Shown here one piece after another: positions 10,645 to 21,060 of a DNA stretch of 64,000 bases. Both the position numbers and the translations under genes were made by a program. Position 1 is the first letter of the stretch; every line of letters starts with the position of its first letter. The notes below the pieces were generated by a model. The model had not been told where the DNA came from. It did not search any database and was given only the letters and a program-made list of their open reading frames with translations. Source of the DNA: Sisyra terminalis (lineage: Eukaryota > Arthropoda > Insecta > Neuroptera > Sisyridae); contig OY292275.1 in NCBI GenBank assembly GCA_958496175.1, positions 63,751,701 to 63,815,700 on the forward strand. Reading direction: 5' to 3'.

Positions 10645-10693
10645 TCAAGAAGCCTGATGAAGTTACAATACGTAACGAAACGTAGCTACTTGA
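10645..10693 (+). ncRNA. Hammerhead ribozyme HH2-c
   Basis: Plus strand: stem I UCAAGAAGC with GCUACUUGA (3 bp, A.A mismatch, 5 bp), CUGAUGA at 10654-10660, extra A, stem II 10662-10666/10672-10676 with loop AAUAC, GAAA 10677-10680, stem III ACGU, and A17 at 10684. The predicted cut is after 10684. All catalytic positions (C3, U4, G5, A6, G8, A9, G12, A13, A14) are present. Confidence 0.8.
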
Positions 10694-10832
10694 ATAGTAA
10701 AAATATTAAATAAATAAACCGATCTTAAACCACCTGAATTATCGTCTTATTTAAAAAAAAAATAAAAGCTGAGATCTGAACTTTATCATCTATCTCATTT
10801 CAATGCCATTTTGCAACCAAGTAAGCCGTAGT

Positions 10833-10963
10833 TGAGATAAGAACCATGGCGATAATTTCAGTTAAGCATTACAAATTTTCAATTTTTCACGTTTATTATC
10901 AGAATTCAAGTTTAGAGAAATCTTATCGATTTTCCTCAACAAAAATTTCATCGACTGCTTTAT
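10833..10963 (+). repeat. Direct repeat flanking HH2 copy 2, right
   Basis: Second copy of the 10425-10547 block, again ending CATCGACTGCTTTAT. Beyond this point the two flanks diverge. Confidence 0.7.
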
Positions 10964-12929
10964 AGACTGGAACGATTATTAAGTCATAGATGGAAATCAT
11001 AAGTTTGTTTTGAAAGAATTGTTCAAAGTGCTTGATGCCCCCCCCCGTTTAATTTAATTATCACATTTGCCACAATAAATTATAATGTTATCGGACCTGG
11101 TTGTTCATTTCGTGTGAAGTCAAGTAAAAGGCTCGTGGGATCGGCAACTTAAAAGCTAATAACTAAAAGCCCTCCGAGCCACAAATACAGAGCGGGGCTT
11201 TTAAACCCGCAACCCACCCTCCTGGTCCATAATCCACGCTACACATTGAGATTAATTTCCAACAACTAACAAAATCCATTTAACTCGGTCGAAAACTATC
11301 GTAATGAAAATTTGCATTAATAATGAAAGCTCTTCTCAAATTTTTCACTTTCGTATACCATATTCGTCATTTTTATTGCATTTTTTTTTTCAAAGCTTCT
11401 CGTTTATAGAGAGCTTTGCATTCGAAAGCAGATTAGTGTCCTGTTAAACTGTGTGGTTATATTTTTCGTGTTATCCGCGCGCATTTTGGTCCATCTCCCG
11501 CACTTGTGAAGCTTTTAATTCTTCTTAATTCTACAGTGATACGTTTGTTTAGTTAAATTGATGTTAATTTTCACATTTTTTTTCTGTATGCAAATAAAGT
11601 GTTATAATTTCTTGCACCAGGGAAATAAATTTGGTTTACGTGTGTTCCGGGTGTTCCGGTAAGAGGAATTGGAACGGAACGTTCCCTGTTCTTAATGACG
11701 TGGAAAATCTTTGAAAATCTTAACTCCTCTAATTTGTATAATATACTTTCCATAGAAATGTTCTTCGTGGGAAAATCGAAACATTTTCACTGTCATTGTT
11801 CCCGATAGTAAAACGAAGCCAAAACCATTTTCGGGGGATGAATAATTTGATGGGACACAAAGCCGTAAGTGGCTCCACCATATACACACAGTGATATAAT
11901 TATAATGCACGGTTGTCGTATCGAGAGGATTTTATGGGGGGGAGAGACGTCTGACAGAATGGATTTACCGATTTCGATTTGGTAAATTGATGTGAACGAG
12001 GATTTGAGATTCGATGTCGGTAATACGAAGTCGAGTGGAAGAGAAAATGGAAATGTCTTCTAAGACGTTTTTTTTTTCTTTTATCACTTCTTAGCACCTT
12101 TATCTTCTCCATGTTTATATTATATGTTCATGTTTTTTGTCCTTTTCGATTTACTCTTCATGATTTCCATTGAATTGTGGTTGAAAATTTTAAGCAGTTC
12201 TTTCATAAAATTGGATTAGATCAATAGATATTTCGATGACAAAATCGATATAGGTAGCAGTGGCATTTTTTAACCAGGAAGTTATTATCGTCACAGGTGA
12301 TTAAATAAAATAATTCCTTTCCACTGAACGCTATCACAGCAAATCTTCACTAGCCTCCCCATTTCTCCACACCTCATCTTATCCTTCCCTACATCCAAAA
12401 TTCTCTTTGAAACTTGTCGTCATAGTTACTTTATTATTCCACGATTATTAATCCACGTTCGTTGTTATTTAAATATTTGAATTACGAAAGCTCGCTAGTA
12501 TAAGATTATCGTCATCGAAATATTCGATTTTATCATCGGGAAACGTGATCCAGATTAAACTTGCAAAACAAAGATATCGGAGGCTGAAAATACGCAAACA
12601 CGATCCATCTTAATGTAATTCATTAGACGTGTGCCTTAAATGTGAAAGTTTTCGTTAAACTTTATACATCATTTCACTTAATTATATATATATATAGTTT
12701 TGTAAAATTGTCAATAGTTTAGTTTATGAAAAATTAAATCGCTTGAATGACGAATTAGTGTGGAAAGTTTCAATTCTTGTCGAAATTAATTAAATCAATT
12801 AACTCTCGTTTAAAAAAATAATTGGGTAAAAATTAAAAAAATGATGAATTTTTTTTTTCTTAATTATATCGAAAATATTGTTGAAAATATAATATTGTAA
12901 TATGTAGTATAATAATATATGAAAATAAT
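10964..12929. other. Single-copy non-coding stretch
   Basis: About 2 kb that does not match the repeats elsewhere in the window. It has a more GC-rich island near 11150-11240, C runs near 11040, and GAGCTTT/AAAGCTC words near 11326, 11411 and 12487. No splice-consistent gene found; it could be intronic or regulatory. Confidence 0.5.
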
Positions 12930-13123
12930 ACCACAAACATAAATACACACAAAAGTTCAAGCAAAAATATTTGTGACGTATTGTCCAGATACGTATTTCG
13001 ATTGCCAAGCAATCACCAAGTTACAGAGTCCAAACTAGTCCAAACTACTTAATGCCCACAGAGGAAGATTGCTTGGCAATCGAAATACGTATCGGGGCAA
13101 TACGTCGCAAATATTTTTGTTTA
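12930..13123. repeat. HH1 left arm of composite copy 2
   Basis: Shares the 'TTCAAGCAAAAATATTTGTG' stretch and both GATACGTATTTCG landmarks with composite copy 1. The minus-strand core near 12986-13015 has lost CUGANGA, and the plus-strand core near 13050-13100 reads CAGAGGA, the same U4 to A change as composite copy 1. Confidence 0.75.
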
Positions 13124-14136
13124 TTAGACTGATTCAAAAAAAAGGGTGAATTTTTTTTCTTAATTTTATCGAAAATTTGGTTGGGAATGACCAAAAAAAA
13201 AATCCTGTGAAAGTTTAAACTCTTAATATTTAGTATTAAGAGGTGCCACATCGCAAATTTCGATTTTCCATTGAAATAACATAGCAACAATATTCTCGTG
13301 CACTTTGGAATTTTATAGCTCACGTTGGTGACAATAGTTTGGAATGACCAAGGTGTATTCTTGTAGAAAATTGAACGATCTATAAAAAAGGTCTCCAAAA
13401 AGATTTTGATATATTTATTCCTTCAAAAGTTATTCGAGGTCAAAGTTGAGCTTAAGAAAAATTTTAATATTTTTTCAATTTTTTGACGCAACCATCAATT
13501 TTATGAGAAAATTTCAATGGACATTTTTTGTAGAGCACTTTTTTTTCTATAACTTATATCTATAAAAGTTTTTGATATTTTTCACAGGTCCTAAATTATT
13601 TGCATTGAACAGAAAATTGCCTTAATTATTATATTTTTAACATAAAAATTATTTTTTTTATTTTAATTAAATAACTTAGGACCTGTGAAAAATTTCAAAA
13701 ACTTTTATAGAGGTAAGTTATAGGAAAAGAAGTGCTCTACAAAAAAATCCAATAAATTTTTTCATAAAATTGATGGTTGCGTCAAAAGATTGAAAAAATA
13801 TTAAAATTTATCTTTAGTTCAACTTTGACCTCGAATAACTTATGAAAGAATAAATATATCAAAAACTTGTACAAGACTTTTTTTGTAGATCGTTTAATTT
13901 TCTACAAGAATATACCTTGGTCATTCCGAAATATTGTCATCAACGTGAGTTATAAAATTCCAAAGTGCAAGAGAATATTGTTCCCATGTTATTTGAAATG
14001 GAAAATCGAAATTTGCGATGCGGTACCTCTTAATATTAAGAGCTTATACTTTCACAGGATTTTATTTTTGTCATTCCCAACAATATTTTCGATATAATTA
14101 AGAAAAAAAATCATTATTTTTTTTGAATCTGTCAAA
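13124..14136. repeat. FB-A giant palindrome, copy 2 (about 1 kb)
   Basis: Starts TTAGACTGATTC and ends GAATCTGTCAAA (one decayed end). Both arms and the central 'AACTTAGGACCTGTG' block match copy 1. It sits at the same position in HH1 as copy 1. Two ORFs of 117 and 76 aa lie in opposite arms and are mirror readings of the same repeat. Confidence 0.85.
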
Positions 14137-14535
14137 TAAACATAAATTTGAACAGAAGTTCGAACAAAAATATTCGTGACGTATTGCCCAGATACGTATT
14201 TCGATTGCCAAGCAAACTTCCTCAGTGGTCATCAAGTAGTTTTGACCACTCTGTAACTGCTTTGTGATGATTCACTCAAGTGAATAATCTCAGGTGATTG
14301 CTTGGCAATCGAAAGACGTACCTGGGCAGTACGTCACAAATATTTTTTTTTGAATTTATCTATATATTGCATACACAGTTGCAATTGCTTGTTTTCGGTT
14401 AAAGAAACCAACTCAATTGGAAAATTATAGAAAATTTAGTCAACAATAGGTTTTGATTGGTCCATTGAAACTTTTGAAAACCAAAAAAAAAAATCTTAAA
14501 TCCAGGAAAATTTCTTTGCGATTAATATGGGGTGC
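14137..14535. repeat. HH1 right part of composite copy 2
   Basis: Contains a minus-strand hammerhead (14183-14233), a plus-strand decayed motif (14285-14335, box damaged), and the outer block 14380-14535 that mirrors 1090-1265. Confidence 0.75.
14183..14233 (-). ncRNA. Hammerhead ribozyme HH1-a
   Basis: Minus strand: GAUGACCA, CUGAGGA, extra A, stem II GUUUGC/GCAAUC (one mismatched pair, loop UUG), GAAA, then the perfect palindrome AUACGUAU as stem III and C17. The stem I partner is UGGGCAAU (3 bp, mismatch, 2 bp). The core is intact; stem II is slightly weakened. Confidence 0.7.
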
Positions 14536-14666
14536 GATGCGGCAACTCTTAATATTAATATTAAGAGCTTAAACTTTTACAGGATTTTTTTTTGTTATTC
14601 CCAACAATATTTTCGAGATATAATTAAGAAAAAAAAAATTCATCATTTTTTTTGAATCAGTCTAAT
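14536..14666. repeat. FB-A end fragment
   Basis: About 130 bp of the right end of FB-A, from the GCGATGCGGC block to GAATCAGTCTAA, joined directly to the HH1 outer block. A truncated or recombined copy. Confidence 0.7.
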
Positions 14667-16372
14667 CCTTATGTATTAGAGAGTAGGAATAGCTCAATTA
14701 TCCTGGGACACAATGAATCCTTGGACAAATTTTGAAGGAAATATAAAAATTAGAAACAAAAAATAAAATTGTTTTTCCAAGAAAAGAAGGCTAGACTCAC
14801 TAAAAAAATAAAATTGTCTCGAATTACCATGAAAATGGAAAAACTTTTAATTGCGCCCCATATATTTGCGTAAAGTTTACCGATTAGTCGTTGAAAATCT
14901 ATTCGGTTTGTTTAAAAACGAACGTGGCAAGCGTAAATATTTCCCGTTTTGATTAAATTAAGATAATCAAGTCGGAAAAGTTGGAAATCGCTCAATTTAT
15001 TTCGTATACGAAGTTTTTTGCGACTGGCTTGGGAAAAATAATGGGCCATTTTCGCATTCCAAACAACAGTTCACGTTATTTATTCTCCGTTCATGTCGTG
15101 TTATATATTCGTCGCTGTATTTCCTCACCTAGAAAAAATATTTTCATGTAAATTGAATTTATTATAATATATATAAGTTGTATAGCCTGAATCGACGGAA
15201 TACTCGATCAACGCCAATTTTCAATGTTTTTACATCTATTTTTCTCAATCGAGTCGACTGTGCTGGAGGCGCACGTGAATTTATTCACCACCTCCTCCCC
15301 CTGTCCCGTGAAAGTCATACTGTAAGACTCGGTCTATCGATTGAAATAAAAATTGTTGTTTTTTTGCTTTGGGAATTAAATCCATTTTTCATTGTCTTAA
15401 TTATTTAAATTTGATTTTGTTAATAAGTTGGAAATTAGTTTTTCGTTGGATGGGGGAAAAACAACAAAAGTTGGACTTGAACAGATTAAATTTGATTTTG
15501 TCAAAATCCACCCTTATCCTGCCCCGTGCCAGGACGATGGCAGTCTGCCGTCGCTATTGAAATAATTGACTTAATTTTAACGAAGAAACTTTTCGAGATG
15601 AATTTGTGCTAATTCGATAAAAAACAGGCAATATCCAATTACAATTCAAATTCAATTTGCATAAATTGTGCCGCACTCTCCCACGTTATCTAATTGAGTA
15701 TCAATTGAATTTCGGTTCGGTTCGGTTCGCATCGATCCCACATTGGCAAATTGGGAGTTGTACTTAAATTGGTGGTGTGATCGGATCGACCACTGTTTTT
15801 CGTTTGCCACCGCAAAAATCACAAATTTCGATTCGGTTGTGTCTTAAATGTGTGTACGAAAGGTCATGGAAACCGTGACCTGTTGATCGGGCGAACTAGG
15901 TCAAAACTCGGTGCAATCCGGGAGGCGAGTTATATACGTGGGAATAAACGGGAACCTCATTGAAACGGGATGAAGTCAAGTCGTTGTAAAACCCCAAAGC
16001 ATCAATTTTTCCTTGAAATTTTCGAATTGTTCCTAAAAATAAAATTGTTATAAAAATTTTTTGCAACAAAATTCATCTGTACCTTTAGTTTTAGACTAAA
16101 ATTAAGATGCCCTTTTAAAAAAAGGAGCTTTTAATAATTATCAATAAAGTTGGAGATCATTTTTTTTACGTAATCATATTGGTGTATGATTTTTTAAATT
16201 ATCATTTGAGAACCATCTTTCATCTCGAATTAAGTTTTAATTCATCTGTGCTTAATTGCCGTATATTATAATTTTTTTCAGGGTTAAAAACTTAATGATT
16301 TAACCCTAGGGGTTCACACAAACCCTTCTAGATGTGAATGCTATGGTGCAAACCCCCGAAGTTTATCAGAAA
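14667..16372. other. Single-copy non-coding stretch
   Basis: No window repeat recognised. A short TTCGG microsatellite lies near 15715-15730. GC content is locally higher near 15840-15960. A 76-aa and a 63-aa ORF on plus near 15.2-15.5 kb have no supporting splice or similarity evidence. Confidence 0.5.
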
Positions 16373-16470
16373 AAAATTCATTGATCAATATCATTCTAAT
16401 GATCTTCATTTTATGGTAATGACTATTGTGCCAATTGTAAACAAATTTTATAAAAGATGTTCGTTTTAAA
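16373..16470 (+). pseudogene. Chemoreceptor-like fragment, tandem unit 1
   Basis: Open frame KKFIDQYHSNDLHFMVMTI to NKFYKRCSF, aligning residue for residue with 19386-19486 (KKFIDEYHCNDIHLMAMTI to NKFHIRCSF). Most differences are conservative, which suggests past selection on protein. Only a fragment remains; a TIR element follows at 16486. Confidence 0.4.
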
Positions 16471-16485
16471 TTATCTGTCGTTTCA

Positions 16486-17183
16486 GGGTGGATCACCTTC
16501 AGAACGTAAAAAAAATACTTTCTTCAAACTGCTGCCATTTTTTTAGATATTAAAAAACGGTCTTCGGCATGTAAAAGTTGAAGTTTTGAACTATTTTTTT
16601 TATTTGTCCCGATATGTCCCCCCCCTCCCTCTTTTACAGCGCTTTGAAAAAGGATCGTCAAAAATGAGGAGGCAAACGGAAGACAAGTTTTCTTGGGAAC
16701 CAGAAGTCGGATCATGATTTTCCAAAAAATGTAGGTTTTGGTAATGCGTCTTCTTGGTACTGAACTACGAAAATCCGAAAAAAGTTGAAAATTCACAAAA
16801 TGGCGCGACTGAAAAAAAAGTTAAGAAAAACGACTTTTTTTTGGACCTTTCCCCCTCTCCCATTTTGAGAGGGGGGAGGTTTGGTCAATTTCAGAGGTTC
16901 AGTACCAAGAAGACGAGTTGAACTATAACACTATCCAGTTTCAAGTCAATCTGTCGGATAGTTTCAGAGAAATCTTGTCTCCTAGTTTTAAAAAGTTGAT
17001 TTCGAGAAAAACGTTTTTAAAGTTTTTATATACATGCGCAGAACGGAGCTATATATATGTATATATAGGTCTATAACTCGAAATATTTCGAATATCGACA
17101 AATCTTTTTAACACGTTATTCTTGAATGTTATAAGAAGACATTTATGGAAAAAAAAATCGATTTTTTTTTCTGACGGTGATCC
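16486..17183. mobile_element. TIR element, GGTGGATCACC family, copy 1
   Basis: The ends GGGTGGATCACC and GGTGATCC are inverted. The interior has a second, nested hairpin: TCTTCTTGGTACTGAAC near 16748 and its mirror near 16893. Copy 2 (38506-39221) is in the opposite orientation. No ORF of transposase size. Tandem unit 2 near 19497-19515 lacks this insertion, which confirms mobility or a precise gain. Confidence 0.75.
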
Positions 17184-17426
17184 AGGGTTGGGACCAGTTT
17201 GTGGGCTTTATATTTTTCATATTCTTCTAAGTTGTTCATATGTGATCCTTTCTTGGTTTAAAATTTGATTTCGAAATTTATGCATTGATGATTTTCGTCA
17301 TAAAGATGTTTCATAAAATTTGAAGCTATTGTTGAATTAAATTTCCTGGTGTTTGTTTCTTATATCTTGTTCCAAAAAATCAATCAGTTTGACCAATGTA
17401 GAATTTGTCACATGAATAACATTTAA

Positions 17427-18901
17427 TCTATTATTATAAAGAGGAAAGATTTGATTGTTTGTTTGTTTTGAATAGGCTTCGAAACTACTTGACCGATTTA
17501 AAAATTTCTTTCACTGTTGGGAAACTACACTATTTCCGGTGAACATAGGCTATATTCAATTTTCAAAAAAATTAGGAATCCGTACTAAAACTCCAATAAT
17601 GTGTGAAAAAATTACTAAAAAACTTTCTTACATCGCGTGCGCTGGTGATTTTACTAATGAACGGAACAACCGAATTTAATGAAACTTTATATTAAGATAC
17701 AACACAATTACCCACACACGTTAGGCTACTTATCATTCCTTAAAAATAATAAGGGAATGTACCCCTTACGTAAAAACTTAGGGATGAAAAAAAAATTTAC
17801 TTTAGATAGGCGAGTTATATATCATTGGAAAGGTATTTAAAAGTTAAAAAATGATCTGTATTAATATTTTTAGTTGAACTATTAAAAAGCACAGTAGTTT
17901 AATTTAAAGTACAAAAAATTGCCTTTTTGAAATATAAATGATTTTATAGATAATAATCTGACAGTAAACTTTTTTTTTACAAAATTGTTGTAAATAGATC
18001 CTTAGGGTGGCTCAGTAAGGAAATATTAACGAAAAAAAATGTAATAGTAATAATAATAATAATAGTAATAAAGCTTAAAGTAAATACGTTTTTAAAACCG
18101 TGCAAATATAAAATGGTGTATTTTTATACTCCTCTGACTGATGAAATTTTAATATTCGGTGTATTCCTTATAGGAAGTAGGCATGTGATAAGATTTTTTT
18201 TTGAAAATGCCTACCCTAACAGACAAGGGCGGATTCAGATTTTTTTTCTTGGGGGGGGCACAATATCTTTTATTTGCAAGTGCGTGAAAAGAATCACGAA
18301 AAAAATTCGCAATTCCAGCCAGAAATCATCATAATGATAAATAATAAATAATCATATCATCATAATGATAAAAGAAATTAAAAATCCTCTTCGAGAACAA
18401 AAGCCATACGCCAAATCGTGTATGGTGAACTCTGGACTATCCAATATGGTTTAATTATATAGTTGAAATTCAGATATTTTAATAATGAGTTTATAGATAC
18501 ATATGGTTATATATGATTATGGAAGAACTGGGTTTCGTGCAATTGTACAAATTTCAATTTCGCCGTAGTTTTGTACATTGCAGTAGTGTAATAGTTTTTG
18601 GAAAAAGGTTCATTCGGGAATCGAAAAAGGGAGATGGGGTTATTTTGACGCGAGTATTTTGATAACTTTCGAATTTTTTTAGTCATAATTAAGACCGAAT
18701 TTATTGAAATTTTTAGATATTTATAAATATTTTTTGATAATTAATTGATTATTGCATAGAACTATTTTATTCTTTGCAACAGTTTAATAAATGTGTCTTT
18801 TTCAAGAGATATGAAGTGTTTTTAAGTATGATTATATTTTTTGTAAAAGAAATAAGAAAAATAAAATACGTTACGCTGACGAAGTCGCGGGGATCAGCTA
18901 G
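17427..18901 (+). mobile_element. Non-autonomous Helitron, full length (1475 bp)
   Basis: Starts A|TCTATTATTATAAAGAGG and ends GGGGATCAGCTAG|T: TC at the 5' end, CTAG (CTRR) at the 3' end, inserted between A and T with no target duplication, as known for Helitrons. A GCTGA/TCAGC pair lies at the 3' end. Tandem unit 2 (19697-19735) shows the uninterrupted A-T target. There is no Rep/helicase ORF, so movement needed an autonomous relative. The 5' block (17427-17640) is shared with 48146 and 60827, and the rest with 44961-46279. Confidence 0.85.
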
Positions 18902-18936
18902 TTTTTTTATATATTTCGGTTTTATTTTTCTATGTA

Positions 18937-19239
18937 CACTGATAGAAGGATTTTTTTGTATTTAAAAAGATTTGTTAATAGTTAATAAATGATTTGTTAG
19001 AGGATCGGTCTTTAACAAATATTTATTAACAGTTAATAAATCATTTATTAACGGCTATTTCTTTGTGCCAACCAAATATTTATTAATATTTAATAAATGA
19101 TTTATTAGAGATAAAGAGATCCATTGCATACTAATAAATGTTGTTAATAGTAAAAAAATATTTCTTTTACTCAAAAAAATAGCGGAAAAAGTTTTTAATA
19201 AATTGATTTATTAAATACAAAAAAATCCTTCTATCAGTG
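18937..19239. mobile_element. MITE, 303 bp, perfect 29-bp TIRs, TA target
   Basis: Inverted ends start CACTGATAGAAGGATT and match for 29 of 29 bases. The interior holds several AATAAATGATTTATTA-type units. The flanks are TA on both sides (18935-18936 and 19240-19241). Tandem unit 2 near 19744 has the same flanking sequence with a single TA and no element, so TA duplication is shown directly. This indicates a Tc1/mariner-type non-autonomous element (family knowledge). Confidence 0.9.
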
Positions 19240-19241
19240 TA

Positions 19242-19486
19242 ATTTGGTTGGTCTCCAGTGGCATAAGAATTTTCATCATATTGTTTGCTGGAAAAACGAT
19301 ATTAATATTATTTTGGATGATGGTTAACAAGTTCATTATATCGATGATTACCAGAGATATTTCACATATTTCTGATGTCATTAGAAAAAAATTCATCGAT
19401 GAATATCATTGTAATGATATTCATTTAATGGCAATGACTATTGGGCTAATTGTAAACAAATTTCATATAAGATGTTCGTTTTAAGT
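19242..19486 (+). pseudogene. Gustatory-receptor-like fragment, distal part of tandem unit 1
   Basis: Open frame IWLVSSGIRIF, ILFAGKTILILFWMMVNKF, then ITRDISHISDVIRKKF, DEYHCNDIHLMAMTI and NKFHIRCSF. Upstream coding (ILYISVLFFYV in the unit 2 copy) was cut off by the MITE. Two hydrophobic stretches followed by a charged loop and an 'xxLxxxTIxxxxNKFxxxCSF' end resemble the C-terminal third of insect gustatory receptors, where the last long helix precedes the TYxxxxxQF exon. The signature exon itself is not seen. The assignment is inference; another multi-membrane family is possible. Confidence 0.4.
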
Positions 19487-19890
19487 TATCTGTCGTTATG
19501 GATATTAGTTGGGTCTTATATTTTTCATATTCTTCTAAGTTGTTCATATGTGATCCTTTCTTGGTTTAAAATTTGATTTCGAAATTTATGCATTGATGAT
19601 TTTCGTCATAAAGATGTTTCGTAAAATTTGAAGCTATTGTTGAATTAAGTTTCCTAGTCTCAAAAAATCAATCAGTTTGACCAATGTAGAATTTGTCACA
19701 TGAATAACATTGAATTTTATATATTTCGGTTTTATTTTTCTATGTAATTTGGTTGGTCTCCAGTGGCTTAAGAATTTTCGTCATGTTATTTGCTGAAAAA
19801 ATGATATTAATATTATTTTGGATGATGGTTAACAAGTTCTATATATCATTGATTACCAGATAATCACATATTTTTGATGTCATTGAAAAC
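19390..19890 (+). repeat. Tandem unit 2 (empty-site copy)
   Basis: Collinear with 16373-19389 once the three insertions there are removed. It preserves the joined sequence across all three insertion points (near 19497-19515, 19705-19712 and 19744). Unit length without insertions is about 500 bp. Confidence 0.85.
19705..19842 (+). pseudogene. Chemoreceptor-like fragment, tandem unit 2
   Basis: Open frame ILYISVLFFYVIWLVSSG, RIFVMLFAEKMILILFW, MMVNKFYISLITR, then a stop where unit 1 continues with DISHISDV. Homologous to 19242 onward. Truncated by the stop, so likely inactive. Confidence 0.4.
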
Positions 19891-19984
19891 ATTTGTTTAT
19901 AAGTTGACCATATCATATTAGTATTGTTTAAAAGTTCATTTTTGGTTTTAAATGAATATGATACCAGCTTTAATGGTTTGTATT

Positions 19985-21045
19985 AACTTTTTGCCTAACC
20001 AATATCCAGGAGTAAGTTTATAATCCACCACCGTATTATATATCAATGCAAATACTCTATTCGTTGCAAATTCCAACTGCATCACGGGATTTAACTAAAA
20101 AAAATGAATATTAATAGAAATTGATAAAACATGGGAATATATTTTGCATAAAAGACTTACATATTTTATTTTTGTCGGAGTCCCAGAAGTACTTAAACAT
20201 ATTCATAAGTATAAATGCTATTCAAATTGGTTATTCAAAATGTAAAACTGAGATTATTTCCTCAATTATTAATGGTTTTATATAATACTTAAATGATATA
20301 AACTCAACGTTAATGCTTTATCCAGCAAAACGTATTATTGTGATTTAATGTTTGTAACCAAAAATTAGGTCGCTGACTAATTTTATTTCCAAAAGTTTCA
20401 CATTTGTACAAATTATGATGTTCCATTTACCTAAGAAAATATAACATTTACTTTGGAGGAATATATTATTTATCAATGTTTTGACTTACAAAAACACCAT
20501 CATCTTCTTGGCAAATTACCTGCAATCATTTTCCTTGGAATTTAAAATGTTCCCTTTATTTATTTTTTTAAACATTCTGGGAATTTCTGTTGCTTGATTT
20601 GAAATATTAAAAAGTTTTCCCATCTCAATCACGTTTACATCAATTTGAATTAATATTTGGTTGTAAAACGGAAGAAATATTCCTGAAATTTCAGTAAAAA
20701 TCAAACGTTATAATGTTAACATTGAACTTATAAATATTACCAGACTTACATTTTTCCTTTTAACAATTATTTACTTTAAATCCTATTTTAGCAAATTAAA
20801 ACACAGCACTGCTTTTCAGAAATAGTTTTTCATTAGAAAAATGGAAATTATTTAACTAATTTCACTTAACCTATTAGATGTCAATTTTCAATAAGTATGG
20901 CGTCTAAAATACTAACCTCATTTTGGAAATGTACAAATGCCTTATGGTTTTACTTGAGGAATAGCCTCGAAAACATAAAACAACATTGTCGCATAGGATT
21001 TAGGACGATATTTAATCAGCAGTTTTTAAATTACGCATTGTTGTA
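19985..21045 (-). pseudogene. Family B multi-exon unit, copy 1
   Basis: Minus-strand exon-like blocks. (1) About 21000-20917: CDNVVLCFRGYSSSKTIRHL, ending at a GTTAGT donor. (2) About 20815-20745: a degraded AVLCFNLL block with in-frame stops. (3) 20690-20518: IFLPFYNQILIQIDV, then GKLFNISNQATEIPRMF, ending at GTAATT. (4) About 20200-20158: LMNMFKYFWDSDKNKI at a GTAAGT donor. (5) 20097-19985: after TTTTTTAG, PVMQLEFATNRVFALIY, then YKLTPGYWLGKKLIQ and a stop. Blocks 1-3 recur at 41 and 53-54 kb. I recognise no product; block 2 suggests loss of function here. Confidence 0.35.
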
Positions 21046-21060
21046 CGTACTGAAGTAATT

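Larger units (their letters stand above)
10548..10832. repeat. HH2 foldback, copy 2 (both ribozyme cores intact)
   Basis: Left arm 10555-10622, right arm 10640-10700, then the conserved right flank to about 10815. Each arm has an uninterrupted hammerhead core on opposite strands. This is the cleanest HH2 copy in the window. Confidence 0.8.

Noticed and set aside
13045..13398. 117-aa minus ORF, the longest in the window
   Set aside because: It spans an HH1/FB-A junction. The same peptide stretches appear at 2332, 13867, 42049 and 43382 because the FB-A DNA repeats in both orientations; no coding constraint is visible.
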